Part shown: in pieces, positions 17,867 to 25,983 of the stretch
Position numbering within the stretch: position 1 is the stretch's first letter
How the letters are laid out: each line of letters opens with the position of its first letter
IMG/VR virus record: IMGVR_UViG_3300008262_004839
Location: 1-54,557 of that record
Reading direction: 5' to 3' (one strand)
Length of the DNA stretch: 54,557 nt
Source of the DNA: a virus
Program-made: the position numbers and the translations under genes
The notes under the pieces: model-generated
The model's database searches: none
Told to the model about the DNA's origin: nothing
What the model saw: only the letters and a program-made list of their open reading frames with translations

Positions 17867-18813
17867 ATGAAACCAATAGGTTCTGAAAAAATAGAAAACG
17901 TAGACGATAAATTAGCTAGGATCTTAGAGATTGCTGGTATTAAAAAAGAATTGGTTACTGAAAGTGCGCCAGTTCTTGGTCATTTGTCTAATGTATTACA
18001 CGAAGCCGTAGCGGCTAACGGTACCGAATATGGTATTGTACAAGAAGAAAAACACGTTTACATTAAAACTAAAAATGAAAACGGTGAATATGATTATTTA
18101 ACAGGTGTTCAAAACATTCATGAGCATTCTTACAAATCATACGCTGATGCTTTAAAACACTTAAATATGATGTTTAGAGAAATTAACGAATCTGTTGATT
18201 TTAAAGAAAACATCGATGTTTTAAAAAAAAAAGTATAACTGAGCGTTATATCCTAAAACTTAAGAATACTGGTACCGCACCAGCAACCGATACAACGGTT
18301 GATTCGGGCATTGATACCACAGCTGCACCATCGGAAGAACCTGCGGATTTAGCCACAGATTTCTCAACTGAAACACCAGCTGATACAGCTGTCGATACAA
18401 CTACAGACCCAGCATTAGATCCAGCCGCTGCAACCGCAGAAGAACCAGCTCAAGAAACTGGGGCTGAAAACACTGATGAACCAATTTTAAAAACGGTTCA
18501 AAAACTCACTGGTAAATTAACCCAAAAAATGAGAGATGGTTCTCAGGAATTAGAATCAAAAGATTATAAATACGTTGTTAATTCAATCTTATCTGCAATC
18601 GATATGACAAAGATAACAGAAGAAGATATGAATGATATGTTAAATAAACTTCAAAATAAAGATTCTGAAGATACAACAGAAGCCGAACCAACAGCTGAAC
18701 CAGGTGCTGAAGAAATGGCACCAGAACAACCAGTTCAAGAACAACCAAAAGATTATTTAAGAAGAATACATAAATCAGTTGTGGACGAATTTCTAAATGA
18801 AATAAATAAATAA
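17867..18813 (+). pseudogene. Single gene split by a frameshift at an A10 run (programmed or sequencing)
   Basis: Frame 1 (17867-18238, 123 aa, starting MKPIGSEKIENVDDKLARIL) stops just after ten consecutive A's at 18223-18232. The -1 frame is open from 18205 and continues without a stop to 18813. It encodes a Pro/Ala/Thr/Glu-rich linker, then ILKTVQKLTGKLTQKMRD and a helical C-terminus. The second part has no ATG until 18529, well inside coding-like sequence, so the two parts look like one 315-residue protein. The whole protein is acidic and low-complexity in its middle, like a scaffold or core protein. Explanations are a lost A in the assembly, ribosomal -1 slippage on A AAA AAA, or a true mutation. 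Confidence 0.75.
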
Positions 18814-18815
18814 TA

Positions 18816-18843
18816 AAATCCCCGAAAGGGGATTTGTTTTTTT
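18816..18843 (+). terminator. Intrinsic terminator
   Basis: AAATCCCC-GAAA-GGGGATTT stem followed by a T run. The TTTG of the next promoter is made from its 3' arm and T tract. Confidence 0.85.
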
Positions 18844-18864
18844 AAAACGTTTTTACTATTATTG
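18833..18864 (+). promoter_or_regulatory. Host-type promoter for dNMP kinase
   Basis: TTTG (18833-18836), 20 bases, TATTATTG (18857-18864). The ATG is at 18880. Confidence 0.6.
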
Positions 18865-18879
18865 TACAAATAAGTTAAT

Positions 18880-19449
18880 ATGATAATAGGTGTTTTAGGA
18901 AAAAAACGTTCAGGTAAAGATACAACAGGTGATTACCTAGTCGCAAGTAAAAATTTTGTAAAATATAGTTTTGCTAACCCGATCAAACGTGGGGCTATGG
19001 AATTGTTTGGTTTTACGGAAGATCAGGTTTTTGGTGATGCTAAAGATGAGATTGACCCAACCTGGGGGATAACCCCAAGATTAGTGCTACAGATAATGGG
19101 TACTGAGGTTTTTCAATACGACATGCCAAAATATATACCAGAATTACAAGTATTTGGTAGAAGTTTCTGGGTTAAGCGTTTTGAACAATGGTATAACCAA
19201 AATAAAGATCTAGATGTTGTTATTTGCGATGTTAGATTTCAACACGAAGTTGATGCAATATTAAAGATGGGTGGTACGATATTGTCAGTGCAAAGACCAA
19301 ACCTAAGTACTGGTGATGAGCATGCATCTGAAAAAGAAATGGACTCTATTGTTGGTATTACAACCGAAATAATAAATGATCGTACTTTACATGATTTGTA
19401 CGATAAGATAGATAATTTGGTAAATGATTTACGAAAACCCCTTAGCTGA
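18880..19449 (+). CDS. Deoxynucleoside monophosphate kinase (T4 gp1-like)
   Basis: 189 residues. P-loop GKKRSGKD at 7-14, then FANPIKRGAMELFGFTEDQ, WGITPRLVLQIMGTE and CDVRFQHEVDAILKMGG, in the order seen in phage dNMP kinases of the T4 gene 1 type. The enzyme phosphorylates dNMPs to dNDPs with ATP to supply phage DNA synthesis. Preceded by a terminator and its own host-type promoter, which fits early expression. It overlaps the next gene by 26 bases. Confidence 0.88.
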   Translation: MIIGVLGKKRSGKDTTGDYLVASKNFVKYSFANPIKRGAMELFGFTEDQVFGDAKDEIDPTWGITPRLVLQIMGTEVFQYDMPKYIPELQVFGRSFWVKRFEQWYNQNKDLDVVICDVRFQHEVDAILKMGGTILSVQRPNLSTGDEHASEKEMDSIVGITTEIINDRTLHDLYDKIDNLVNDLRKPLS

Positions 19450-19804
19450 AATATTATCAGTACATAAATTTAAAGTTGATACAGCTACAGCTGAAATGTT
19501 ATGCTACACCTTTAACAGGGAAATAAAGTGTGATAGAAAGATTAACATCGAGTTGTTTAGAAGATTTGCCAAATACAATCCTTTATACATTTTTAGTTGG
19601 GGTGGTATCATAAATTATGGGGTAAAAGATCAACCCGTACAATTAAATGGTGTTGAAATCGTTATCCAACCTGGAAAAGAGGAAGAGTTTATGGATGAAA
19701 ATTCTAATTTTATATTCTATGGTGGGGCAAATTCAGGTCTTCAGTGGTTAGATCAAGAAGATGGTTATGAGGGTGTTTACGGAACTTGTAGAATTAACTT
19801 TTAG
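19424..19804 (+). CDS. Unknown protein ending at TAG (126 aa)
   Basis: No family recognised. The C-terminal half, rich in Gly and aromatic residues (YIFSWGGIINYGV, FIFYGGANSGLQWLDQEDGY), suggests a small globular domain. It overlaps the dNMP kinase by 26 bases. The stop is TAG (19802-19804), rare in this window. Reading it as sense would add only five residues before TAA at 19817. It converges on the minus-strand cupin-like gene, with an 11-base overlap of the ends. Confidence 0.65.
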   Translation: MIYENPLAEILSVHKFKVDTATAEMLCYTFNREIKCDRKINIELFRRFAKYNPLYIFSWGGIINYGVKDQPVQLNGVEIVIQPGKEEEFMDENSNFIFYGGANSGLQWLDQEDGYEGVYGTCRINF

Positions 19805-20072
19805 TTATTTTTAACCTAAGATTACCAGTACCCTTTATAACTCTATGCCAGTCATGTCTTGCTATTTTTAGTGAGACATTTTCTTTTAATGGAATGGGTA
19901 ATTGATTATCATATTGAAATTTCCAGTCAGTTGTGTTTAACACCTCAATAACACGATCTTCATTATCTCTATGCCACATAAGTTCAATGGGATCAATCTT
20001 TTCGTCAAATTCTCTTATGACATAATTGTCACCAACCTCAATGTCTTTGTATGGTTTACCAGTATCCACCAA
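19794..20072 (-). CDS. Small cupin-like protein
   Basis: About 92 residues starting at TTG 20072 or GTG 20069; no ATG is available before the conserved part. The body LMWHRDNEDRVIEVL, WKFQYDNQLPIPL and IARHDWHRVIKGTGNL follows a pattern I know from T4-like phage hypothetical proteins. Spaced histidines and a final HRxIKGxG strand suggest a one-domain cupin that may bind a metal. It overlaps the 3' end of the upstream gene by 17 bases, so translation is coupled. Function unknown. Confidence 0.65.
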   Translation of the reverse strand: MVDTGKPYKDIEVGDNYVIREFDEKIDPIELMWHRDNEDRVIEVLNTTDWKFQYDNQLPIPLKENVSLKIARHDWHRVIKGTGNLRLKITKS

Positions 20073-21018
20073 ATTTAGATTTTAAACCGAGTAAACTAGC
20101 ATATCTAGGTAATCTACATGACCAGTAGGATGCTTTAGTCCTATCTTTTTTATTCGCACAATCATGTCTAGAAGCAAACGCTTTACGTGCCGCTGGGTTA
20201 TTTAATTTAACAGATAAACCAGTTGTATCACCAAAAGAAACTTTCTTAATACCACCACCTGGTTTTCTAACATAAACATAAAACTTTTTAGAACCACCTC
20301 TTTTAGGTTTACCAAGCTCAACTTCCTTACCCTGATACTTTGCTTCAGCTATAAGTTCGTCTTCTGGCATATCTTCAGTAAATGGTAAATCCAATGGAAC
20401 CATCTGACCCTCAAATAAATCAAATCTACCTAAATCTGTGTTTTCAAATAACTTTGTGTCTAAAGCGGATAACCTAATTACCTTCTTTTCCCAAAGCTCC
20501 CTAGCTTCTTTAATTAGGAAAGCGTGTTTTTCACTACCAGGTCTATATTCATTTTCTAATAAAGGTATGCTATTACTCAAATGGTATTTTACGTCTTCAG
20601 AAACCAGATCTTTTAATATCCAAGAGTCAAAATTTTCCATTAATTTTTTTTCAATGGATAACTCAAAACACTCCTCACAAATAACCTCTGATTCAGAAAT
20701 TAACGGTTCAAACTCTTTGTTTTCATACATATCATTAATAACTTCAAAAACAAAAGAAAGATCCTTATACTCTGGGTTAACAACAACATGATAACAATCA
20801 TCAGATTTTTCCATCATGGGTTTACCAAAATTATCTTTATTTTTTGAGATGTAAAACGCTGGGTTTTCAGCTTCCTCATGAATTGAGAACAATTCCGAAA
20901 TCACATCAAGACTCAAACCCTCATCTTTGGGGGATGATAAAGTGTTATTTTTTGAACCTCTTTCATTCAAAATTTTAGCCATTTGGCTTTCGGTCATTTT
21001 GTATATTTTTTTACCCAT
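20056..21018 (-). CDS. Phage protein with basic Gly-rich C-terminal domain (320 aa)
   Basis: The N-terminus MTESQMAKILNERG is a short amphipathic segment ending in LNE and may be a variant of the tag shared by other proteins here. The middle is acidic. The C-terminus (about 230-320) has GKPKRGGSKKFYVYVRK, VSFGDTTGLSVKLNNPAARKAF, SRHDCANKKDRTKASYWSCRL and LGLKSKFGGYW. This is a basic domain with two cysteines that I recognise from many T4-like phage proteins, usually of unknown structural or capsid role. It forms an operon with the cupin-like gene. Confidence 0.7.
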   Translation of the reverse strand: MGKKIYKMTESQMAKILNERGSKNNTLSSPKDEGLSLDVISELFSIHEEAENPAFYISKNKDNFGKPMMEKSDDCYHVVVNPEYKDLSFVFEVINDMYENKEFEPLISESEVICEECFELSIEKKLMENFDSWILKDLVSEDVKYHLSNSIPLLENEYRPGSEKHAFLIKEARELWEKKVIRLSALDTKLFENTDLGRFDLFEGQMVPLDLPFTEDMPEDELIAEAKYQGKEVELGKPKRGGSKKFYVYVRKPGGGIKKVSFGDTTGLSVKLNNPAARKAFASRHDCANKKDRTKASYWSCRLPRYASLLGLKSKFGGYW

Positions 21019-21036
21019 TACTAATGATATTATAAT

Positions 21037-21043
21037 ATAAATA
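21037..21043 (-). promoter_or_regulatory. TATTTAT late-promoter candidate
   Basis: ATATTTATA on the minus strand, 18 bases before the ATG at 21018. Confidence 0.4.
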
Positions 21044-21048
21044 TCTCT

Positions 21049-21603
21049 TTAAATGAATAAATTCTTAAAATCATATACATTATTTGGTATTGGGCTTAAA
21101 CGATCAAAACCGTAAAAAGCACTCATATTTGATTGTTCTCTTATTGTTTGATTATTAACTAACATCTTAGAGTGAAAACTATCAATTAATCTTGGTGTTG
21201 CGTAACCACACACAATAAACTCAGTATCACTAACTTTGCAAACAAAAATAGCTTTTTTATACATTGGTCTGTAAAAAATCGGAAACTCATTGTAATTAAA
21301 CATAATAACATCAACCCACTTTTCAAATGAGTTTCTTAATTGCTGTAAGGGTTCAACATTAACATTGTTGTAATCCATAATCGGATGTTTTATACGTTTT
21401 GAAATCGCTGTTATTGCGCATGTTAACGTGAACATATCTTTGTATTTCTCATTATTTTTATTTAGTTTTGTTGTGTTGTGTTTGTGTTTAACAACAGCCC
21501 TAATGTATGAAACGCAATTATGGATGTCCCTTTCATCCAACTTAATTCTACTGAATTTTTTTATGTGCGTATCGAACGCACCTTTAAATGTTATAATGCT
21601 CAT
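21049..21603 (-). CDS. Unknown protein divergent from the helicase (184 aa)
   Basis: No family recognised. I chose the ATG at 21603 (MSIITFKGAF) rather than a start further upstream, because the TACTTTTG promoter element ends four bases before it. The protein is mixed alpha/beta with a hydrophobic strand KKAIFVCKVSDTEFIVCGYA near residues 128-147. It shares an overlapping divergent promoter with the helicase gene and is probably expressed at the same time. Confidence 0.7.
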   Translation of the reverse strand: MSIITFKGAFDTHIKKFSRIKLDERDIHNCVSYIRAVVKHKHNTTKLNKNNEKYKDMFTLTCAITAISKRIKHPIMDYNNVNVEPLQQLRNSFEKWVDVIMFNYNEFPIFYRPMYKKAIFVCKVSDTEFIVCGYATPRLIDSFHSKMLVNNQTIREQSNMSAFYGFDRLSPIPNNVYDFKNLFI

Positions 21604-21607
21604 GACA

Positions 21608-21639
21608 CAAAAGTAAAAAAAAATTTGTTTATAACCAAA
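21608..21639 (-). promoter_or_regulatory. Host-type promoter, near-leaderless
   Basis: Minus strand TTTG (21639-21636), 20 bases, TACTTTTG (21615-21608). Four bases then separate it from the ATG at 21603. It overlaps the plus-strand promoter by 16 bases. Confidence 0.75.
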
Positions 21640-21655
21640 TAAATTCCTAATTTTG
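21624..21655 (+). promoter_or_regulatory. Host-type promoter, near-leaderless
   Basis: TTTG (21624-21627), 20 bases, TAATTTTG (21648-21655). Five bases then separate it from the helicase ATG at 21661. Confidence 0.75.
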
Positions 21656-21660
21656 TAAAC

Positions 21661-23058
21661 ATGAAAGGATATACTAAAGAACAACTTGAGTTTATTGAGT
21701 TTAGCGGACCAGAATCCGTAATATTGTCAGCAACAGCTGGTAGTGGTAAAACCCATTCCACGGTGGGTAGGTTAAATCACCTATTGGATAACGGGGTTGA
21801 CCCAAACAGAATAATCTTTTTCTCATTTACTAATGATGCTGTAAATGAATTAAGACACCGTATTAACAGTGATGTTAAGATTACAACCATACATAGTTTT
21901 ACCAGTGGTACGTTGGCAAAACTAGGTAAGTTTAAACCCATTGTCACATTTTACGATTTTATAAATTGGTACCGTGATAAAAAGAAGCCGTCTTTTAAAG
22001 ACCCAAGAAAAATAAGAGAGGAATATTACGCTACTATTGAAAGGTTTTATGAAGAGGGTGCCAGTATATCATCATCTTTTTCGGCATATAAACTACAATT
22101 TTACGATGGTGTTAAATCACCAAAACCAAATTTTTATGACCACTACATTGCCTTTTTAAAGGAGACTAATAGCCGTGATTTCTCTGACATGTTAATTGAC
22201 ACAGAAAAATTAACAAGAGACCCTAAACATAAAGAATTTTTTGACGGTATGTATGATTATATCTTTATTGATGAGTATCAAGATACATCGACACTCCAAA
22301 TGAAAATCTTATCCGCAATTAACGCAAAACAATATTACCTTATTGGTGACAAGAACCAATCAATCTATGGTTTTTCTGGAGCTAATTGCGAAAAAATTGA
22401 ATCGTTGTTAAAACAAAAGAAAACTGTTGTTGAGTTAACCTTAACAAAAAACTTTAGGTCTCATAAAAAAATTGTTGAGAACGCAAACAAATTTAGCTCG
22501 TTAATGGCTATACCTGAATCGGAACATGAGGGTTTTGTTGATGAAAAATTCATAACAAAAAAGAGATTATTTGAGATGATGTTAGACGGTAAACCCTTAA
22601 CCGTTCTTGTTAGAACAAACAATATTATCAAAGAGATTGAAAAGCAAGCTCTTAAGAAAAAAGTCCCAATGCGTTATTTTAACTACATAACAAAAACGGA
22701 TCTTGATAACATTAAAAAATCAAACATAACAGATAGTCTTAAAAAGAAATTAAATGATGTATTACCCTACTTCTTAAATAACCAAGACTTCATAGATTTT
22801 ATTGAATCTAATATCGACTCCGATGTATTTGTAACATCAATACATAAAAGTAAAGGTAGGGAATTCCCAAGATGTGTTGTTATTAATTCAGCCGATCCAG
22901 ATATGTTAATAAAACATGGTAGTTTAACACATAGTTTGGCAGAATATTCATTTATAACAGACGATGGTGATATTGATGAAGAAGGTAGAAACATACATTA
23001 TGTTGCGGTTACCAGACCAAAAGAAGAATTATACTTCATGATTTACGATGATTTGTAA
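21661..23058 (+). CDS. UvrD/Rep-like superfamily 1 helicase
   Basis: 465 residues, much shorter than UvrD (about 720). All main motifs are present: Q-like start YTKEQLEFI, Walker A ATAGSGKT (24-31), motif II DEYQD (204-208), motif III GDKNQSIYGFSGA (229-241), motif IV NFRS (264-267), motif V TSIHKSKGREF and motif VI VAVTRPKEELY near the C-terminus. The enzyme would unwind DNA 3'-5' with ATP, in replication, recombination or repair. The missing length is in the 1B/2B subdomains. A stand-alone terminator follows. Confidence 0.9.
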   Translation: MKGYTKEQLEFIEFSGPESVILSATAGSGKTHSTVGRLNHLLDNGVDPNRIIFFSFTNDAVNELRHRINSDVKITTIHSFTSGTLAKLGKFKPIVTFYDFINWYRDKKKPSFKDPRKIREEYYATIERFYEEGASISSSFSAYKLQFYDGVKSPKPNFYDHYIAFLKETNSRDFSDMLIDTEKLTRDPKHKEFFDGMYDYIFIDEYQDTSTLQMKILSAINAKQYYLIGDKNQSIYGFSGANCEKIESLLKQKKTVVELTLTKNFRSHKKIVENANKFSSLMAIPESEHEGFVDEKFITKKRLFEMMLDGKPLTVLVRTNNIIKEIEKQALKKKVPMRYFNYITKTDLDNIKKSNITDSLKKKLNDVLPYFLNNQDFIDFIESNIDSDVFVTSIHKSKGREFPRCVVINSADPDMLIKHGSLTHSLAEYSFITDDGDIDEEGRNIHYVAVTRPKEELYFMIYDDL

Positions 23059-23063
23059 AATAT

Positions 23064-23092
23064 AAAAAGCCACCTATTACGGTGGCTTTTTT
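23064..23092 (+). terminator. Intrinsic terminator after the helicase
   Basis: AAAAAGCCACC, six-base loop, GGTGGCTTTTT. Confidence 0.9.
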
Positions 23093-23202
23093 ATAGAGGT
23101 TGTTTAAATTTTTGACTTTACGTTACCATAAGTATTGGTTCAAGGGTAATCATAATTAACTCATAATTAACCCTTTACCTGAATTTGATTTTTTTTCTAA
23201 AG

Positions 23203-23364
23203 TTATCTTCTACCCTGTCCTCTATATGGTTTCTTGTAGTTTTTACTCTGTTTACCCTTACTTGTTTTATTCTTAGAATGGATACCCTTTCTATTCTTTT
23301 TGATTTTACGTCTAAACTCCTTAATACCTGATGAGGAAGTTTTCTTTTTACCTGGTGCTGCCAT
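23203..23364 (-). CDS. Small very basic protein (53 aa)
   Basis: ATG at 23364, TAA at 23203. The sequence runs MAAPGKKKTSSSGIKEF, then RRKIKKNRKGIHSKNK, then a Lys/Arg/Gly-rich tail ending QGRR. More than a third of residues are Lys or Arg and there is no acidic cluster, so nucleic-acid binding is likely. It is isolated between a terminator and the endolysin unit. A TATTTAT motif lies 35 bases upstream of the start. Confidence 0.65.
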   Translation of the reverse strand: MAAPGKKKTSSSGIKEFRRKIKKNRKGIHSKNKTSKGKQSKNYKKPYRGQGRR

Positions 23365-23399
23365 AGTTAGTTTGTTTTAGTAGTTGTTTAGTTTTTTCA

Positions 23400-23406
23400 A
23401 TAAATA
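23400..23406 (-). promoter_or_regulatory. TATTTAT late-promoter candidate
   Basis: ATATTTATTG on the minus strand, 35 bases before the ATG at 23364. Confidence 0.35.
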
Positions 23407-23442
23407 TATTGATAAAAATGAAAATTATCCTATAATCTTAAA

Positions 23443-23449
23443 TATTTAT
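23443..23449 (+). promoter_or_regulatory. TATTTAT late-promoter candidate
   Basis: ATATTTATT, 13 bases before the ATG at 23463. It heads the endolysin block. Confidence 0.4.
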
Positions 23450-23462
23450 TAAAAACAAACAT

Positions 23463-23621
23463 ATGATTATTTTTTACAATAGATTCGACAAAACAAAAGA
23501 GCCAATCGGCAGAACTAACAAACACGCTTCAAGGTTAGAGGCCGCAAAATTTTTTGCTGAAATTAAAAAAATGAGTCTTAAGGATTTTTTGAAAGTATTT
23601 ACTGTTAGTATAATAAAATAA
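23463..23621 (+). CDS. Small protein before the endolysin (52 aa)
   Basis: ATG 23463 to TAA 23619-23621. It starts MIIFYNRFDKTKEPIG and continues with a basic helical middle (KHASRLEAAKFFAEIKK) and a hydrophobic tail (FLKVFTVSIIK). Too small to assign. Its position 18 bases before the endolysin and the shared upstream motif suggest co-expression at lysis time. Confidence 0.5.
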   Translation: MIIFYNRFDKTKEPIGRTNKHASRLEAAKFFAEIKKMSLKDFLKVFTVSIIK

Positions 23622-23639
23622 AAAATCAAAAAAAGAATT

Positions 23640-24476
23640 ATGTTATTAAAAGTAGGTTCAAAAGGAGATGATGTAAAAAAACTCCAAGCGAAACTGGGTA
23701 CGACAGCTGATGGCGCTTTCGGTCCAGGTACAGAAAAATTAGTTAAAGAATGGCAAGCTGCCAATGGTTTAACAGCTGATGGTATTGTTGGTGATGCGAC
23801 TTGGGCAAAAATGGGTTTAAATGAGGGCGCTGCCCCAGCTAAACCAGCTGCCGCTCCAGTAGCTATCCCACCATCTAGCTTCAAATTAGAAGCATTAAAA
23901 GGTCATATCCCTGATGCGGTTATTGCTCAGATCCCTGACACAGCAGCTAAATTCAACATTACAAACGTATTAAGATTAGCACATTTCTTGGCACAGTGTG
24001 GTCATGAATCTGGTGGTTTTAAAGCTGTTAGCGAAAACTTAAATTACAGCGCTGATGGTCTTAAAAAAATATTCCCTAAATATTTTCCTGGTAATTTAAA
24101 TGAGTCTTATTCTCGTCAGCCAGAAAAAATTGCTAACCGTGTATATTCATCTCGTATGGGTAATGGTGATGAAGCTTCTGGTGAAGGTTTTAAATTCAGA
24201 GGCCGTGGATACATTCAATTAACTGGTAAATCAAACTACACAGCGTTTGACAAAATGGTTGAGGAGAATATAATTGAAACGCCAGATCTTGTTGCAACAA
24301 AATATCCTTTAATGTCAGCGGCATTTTTCTTTGATTCAAATAAACTTTGGTCTATATGTGACAAGGGTGCTGATGATGCAACGGTAACAGCTGTTACAAA
24401 AAGAGTTAATGGTGGTACAATCGGTTTAGCTGATAGAATCAAACATTTTAAAGAATATTACAATTTACTAAAATAA
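23640..24476 (+). CDS. Endolysin: peptidoglycan-binding domain plus GH19 lysozyme
   Basis: 278 residues. Residues 1-60 are a PG_binding_1 domain (VGSKGDDVKKLQAKLG, TADGAFGPGTEKLVKEWQAA, GLTADGIVGDATWAKMG). An Ala/Pro linker follows, then a GH19 chitinase-like lysozyme domain from about 85. FLAQCGHESGGFKAVSENLN carries the two catalytic glutamates, and FRGRGYIQLTGKSNY and KRVNGGTIGLADR are family motifs. It cleaves the glycan strands of the host wall. No signal peptide is seen, so release would need a holin. The small membrane proteins at 30.9-31.7 kb are candidates. Confidence 0.92.
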   Translation: MLLKVGSKGDDVKKLQAKLGTTADGAFGPGTEKLVKEWQAANGLTADGIVGDATWAKMGLNEGAAPAKPAAAPVAIPPSSFKLEALKGHIPDAVIAQIPDTAAKFNITNVLRLAHFLAQCGHESGGFKAVSENLNYSADGLKKIFPKYFPGNLNESYSRQPEKIANRVYSSRMGNGDEASGEGFKFRGRGYIQLTGKSNYTAFDKMVEENIIETPDLVATKYPLMSAAFFFDSNKLWSICDKGADDATVTAVTKRVNGGTIGLADRIKHFKEYYNLLK

Positions 24477-24500
24477 ATAAAAAACTAATAAAAAAAAATT

Positions 24501-24740
24501 ATGGACGAAATTATGGGAATGGTAAAACTATTTGCTGGTACTTACGAAGTTAACGGCTTTATGTTTTGCGATGGTAGAAAATTACCAATTAATGGTAACG
24601 AGGCGCTTTTTAGTATAATCGGTACTATATACGGTGGTGATGGTATCACAACATTTGAGATACCAGATTTAAAAGATAAAGCACCTGAGGGTATGCATTA
24701 TATGATTTGCGTGCAAGGTATTTATCCACCAAGATATTAA
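24501..24740 (+). CDS. Mini tail-collar (Tail_Collar/MdpB-like) protein
   Basis: 79 residues. GMVKLFAGTYEVNGFMFCDG, then LPINGNEALFSIIGT, YGGDGITTFEIPDL matches the N-terminal collar domain of phage tail fibres and microcystin-dependent proteins almost end to end. The C-terminal fibre part is missing, so this is a stand-alone domain. A virion tail or fibre-tip role is likely from the family. Confidence 0.8.
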   Translation: MDEIMGMVKLFAGTYEVNGFMFCDGRKLPINGNEALFSIIGTIYGGDGITTFEIPDLKDKAPEGMHYMICVQGIYPPRY

Positions 24741-24777
24741 TATAATAAAATAAACATAAAACTAAAAAACAATTAAA

Positions 24778-25032
24778 ATGGCATTTGTAAAAAATTTAAA
24801 TGGAAAGGCTGTAGAATGTGAGTACGAAGATGGTGCTTTATTGGTACCCGCATCTGGTTATGTAGCTGCTATTGTACAATCCAACGAAATTCATTTCTTT
24901 GGTGCTGCTGATGATGAAGGTGTTATCGCCATCGGTTCAACAGCTAATGGAAGTTCAGTTGAAACATTAACTGAAGCTAAAGCGGCTATTGCTACTTTAG
25001 GTACTTTATTCTTAGATGGTGTTGCTGTCTAA
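24778..25032 (+). CDS. Small unknown protein (84 aa), possible virion component
   Basis: MAFVKNLNGKAVECEYEDGA followed by beta strands (LLVPASGYVAAIVQSNEIHFFG) and an Ala-rich end. The make-up is like small phage head-decoration or tail proteins, but I recognise no family. It lies in the same transcription unit as the endolysin and collar proteins and is closed by a terminator. Confidence 0.65.
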   Translation: MAFVKNLNGKAVECEYEDGALLVPASGYVAAIVQSNEIHFFGAADDEGVIAIGSTANGSSVETLTEAKAAIATLGTLFLDGVAV

Positions 25033-25051
25033 TTAAAATTAAACAAAAAAT

Positions 25052-25084
25052 AAAGGCTTGGTTTTTACCAGGCCTTTTTTATTA
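25052..25084 (+). terminator. Intrinsic terminator overlapping the next promoter
   Basis: AAAGGCTTGG, loop, CCAGGCCTTT and a T run. The CTTG at 25057-25060 in its 5' arm also serves as the -33 element of the following promoter. Confidence 0.8.
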
Positions 25085-25087
25085 TTG
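25057..25087 (+). promoter_or_regulatory. Host-type promoter, near-leaderless
   Basis: CTTG (25057-25060), 19 bases, TATTATTG (25080-25087). Four bases then separate it from the ATG at 25092. Confidence 0.55.
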
Positions 25088-25091
25088 TACT

Positions 25092-25292
25092 ATGAGTTTT
25101 AACAAAAGATATGTTGACAGTCGTAAAATTTTAATATATAAAGATAGGTTAGAAGACCTCTTTACTAATAAAATTGACGCATTTATATTTAATGATAATT
25201 TCTCAAAAGAGATATTTGATTTATATGAGGAAAAAAAATTTGATTTAATTAGGGATCGAATACTTGAATATGAGACTAAATCGCTGATCTAA
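25092..25292 (+). CDS. Small charged protein (66 aa)
   Basis: MSFNKRYVDSRKILIYKD, then a helical acidic/basic body ending ETKSLI. No family recognised. Its 3' end overlaps the convergent outer-membrane-like gene by 48 bases, which could give antisense interference between the two transcripts. Confidence 0.55.
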   Translation: MSFNKRYVDSRKILIYKDRLEDLFTNKIDAFIFNDNFSKEIFDLYEEKKFDLIRDRILEYETKSLI

Positions 25293-25982
25293 CGGCTTTA
25301 CATTTTTATTTAATTCTGAACTAATTGTCGATAAATAACCCTCATAAACAAAACCAATAGACGTTGTTTTTTTAATCGCCTTTGTTATCGATAGATTGTA
25401 ATTACCGACAGTGTTTCTTACCCATATTAAATCATTAGTCGATACAACAGCTGGTTGTAATAATAAATTATGCTCAACGGTGTAATCAATCACTTTATAT
25501 TTAAACGTATGTCTATAAGAAACTCTTTTACTACCAAACCAGAGTTTTGATATTTCTGATCTGTCATACACATATGCAAGTGAAACACTGCCACCTAATT
25601 TATTAGTCTTAAAAGATTTTTTAAGACCCATACCACCAGAAACACTTAAATCTAAATTTTTAACTAAAGAATGCTCAACAGTTGAAAATAGTATCACACT
25701 GTAATTGTTTTTAACTTCTTTCCAGGAAAATATATTTAACCTAGCATCCTCAGACTGTTTAATAAATTCGTTATTCTTTTGCCCATAAAATAAAAAATAA
25801 TATGGGTTTAAACTAACCCCAATGTCCTTTTTTTTATTATTAAGTTCATAACTCATTTTAGACGTTATCTGAACATTTTTATTGTTTCCAGTAAGTAACA
25901 CCCCACCTAGGTCGAAACTCTTTATTTGGGCCTCTAAATGACCAAAAAAACATACTAATAATACTGTTATAAAATACTTCAT
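25245..25982 (-). CDS. Secreted outer-membrane beta-barrel-like protein
   Basis: 245 residues from ATG 25982. Signal peptide MKYFITVLLVCFFGHLEAQ, then alternating amphipathic strands (VQITSKMSYELN, IGVSLNPYYFLFYG, LDLSVSGGMGLKKSF, GGSVSLAYVYDRS), with the last strand RFSLIFKYSIPN. This resembles the DUF481/YdiY type of outer-membrane barrel. Last gene of the surface operon. I prefer ATG 25982 over the in-frame ATGs 24 and 21 bases upstream because the signal peptide begins there. Confidence 0.7.
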   Translation of the reverse strand: MKYFITVLLVCFFGHLEAQIKSFDLGGVLLTGNNKNVQITSKMSYELNNKKKDIGVSLNPYYFLFYGQKNNEFIKQSEDARLNIFSWKEVKNNYSVILFSTVEHSLVKNLDLSVSGGMGLKKSFKTNKLGGSVSLAYVYDRSEISKLWFGSKRVSYRHTFKYKVIDYTVEHNLLLQPAVVSTNDLIWVRNTVGNYNLSITKAIKKTTSIGFVYEGYLSTISSELNKNVKPLDQRFSLIFKYSIPN

Positions 25983-25983
25983 A

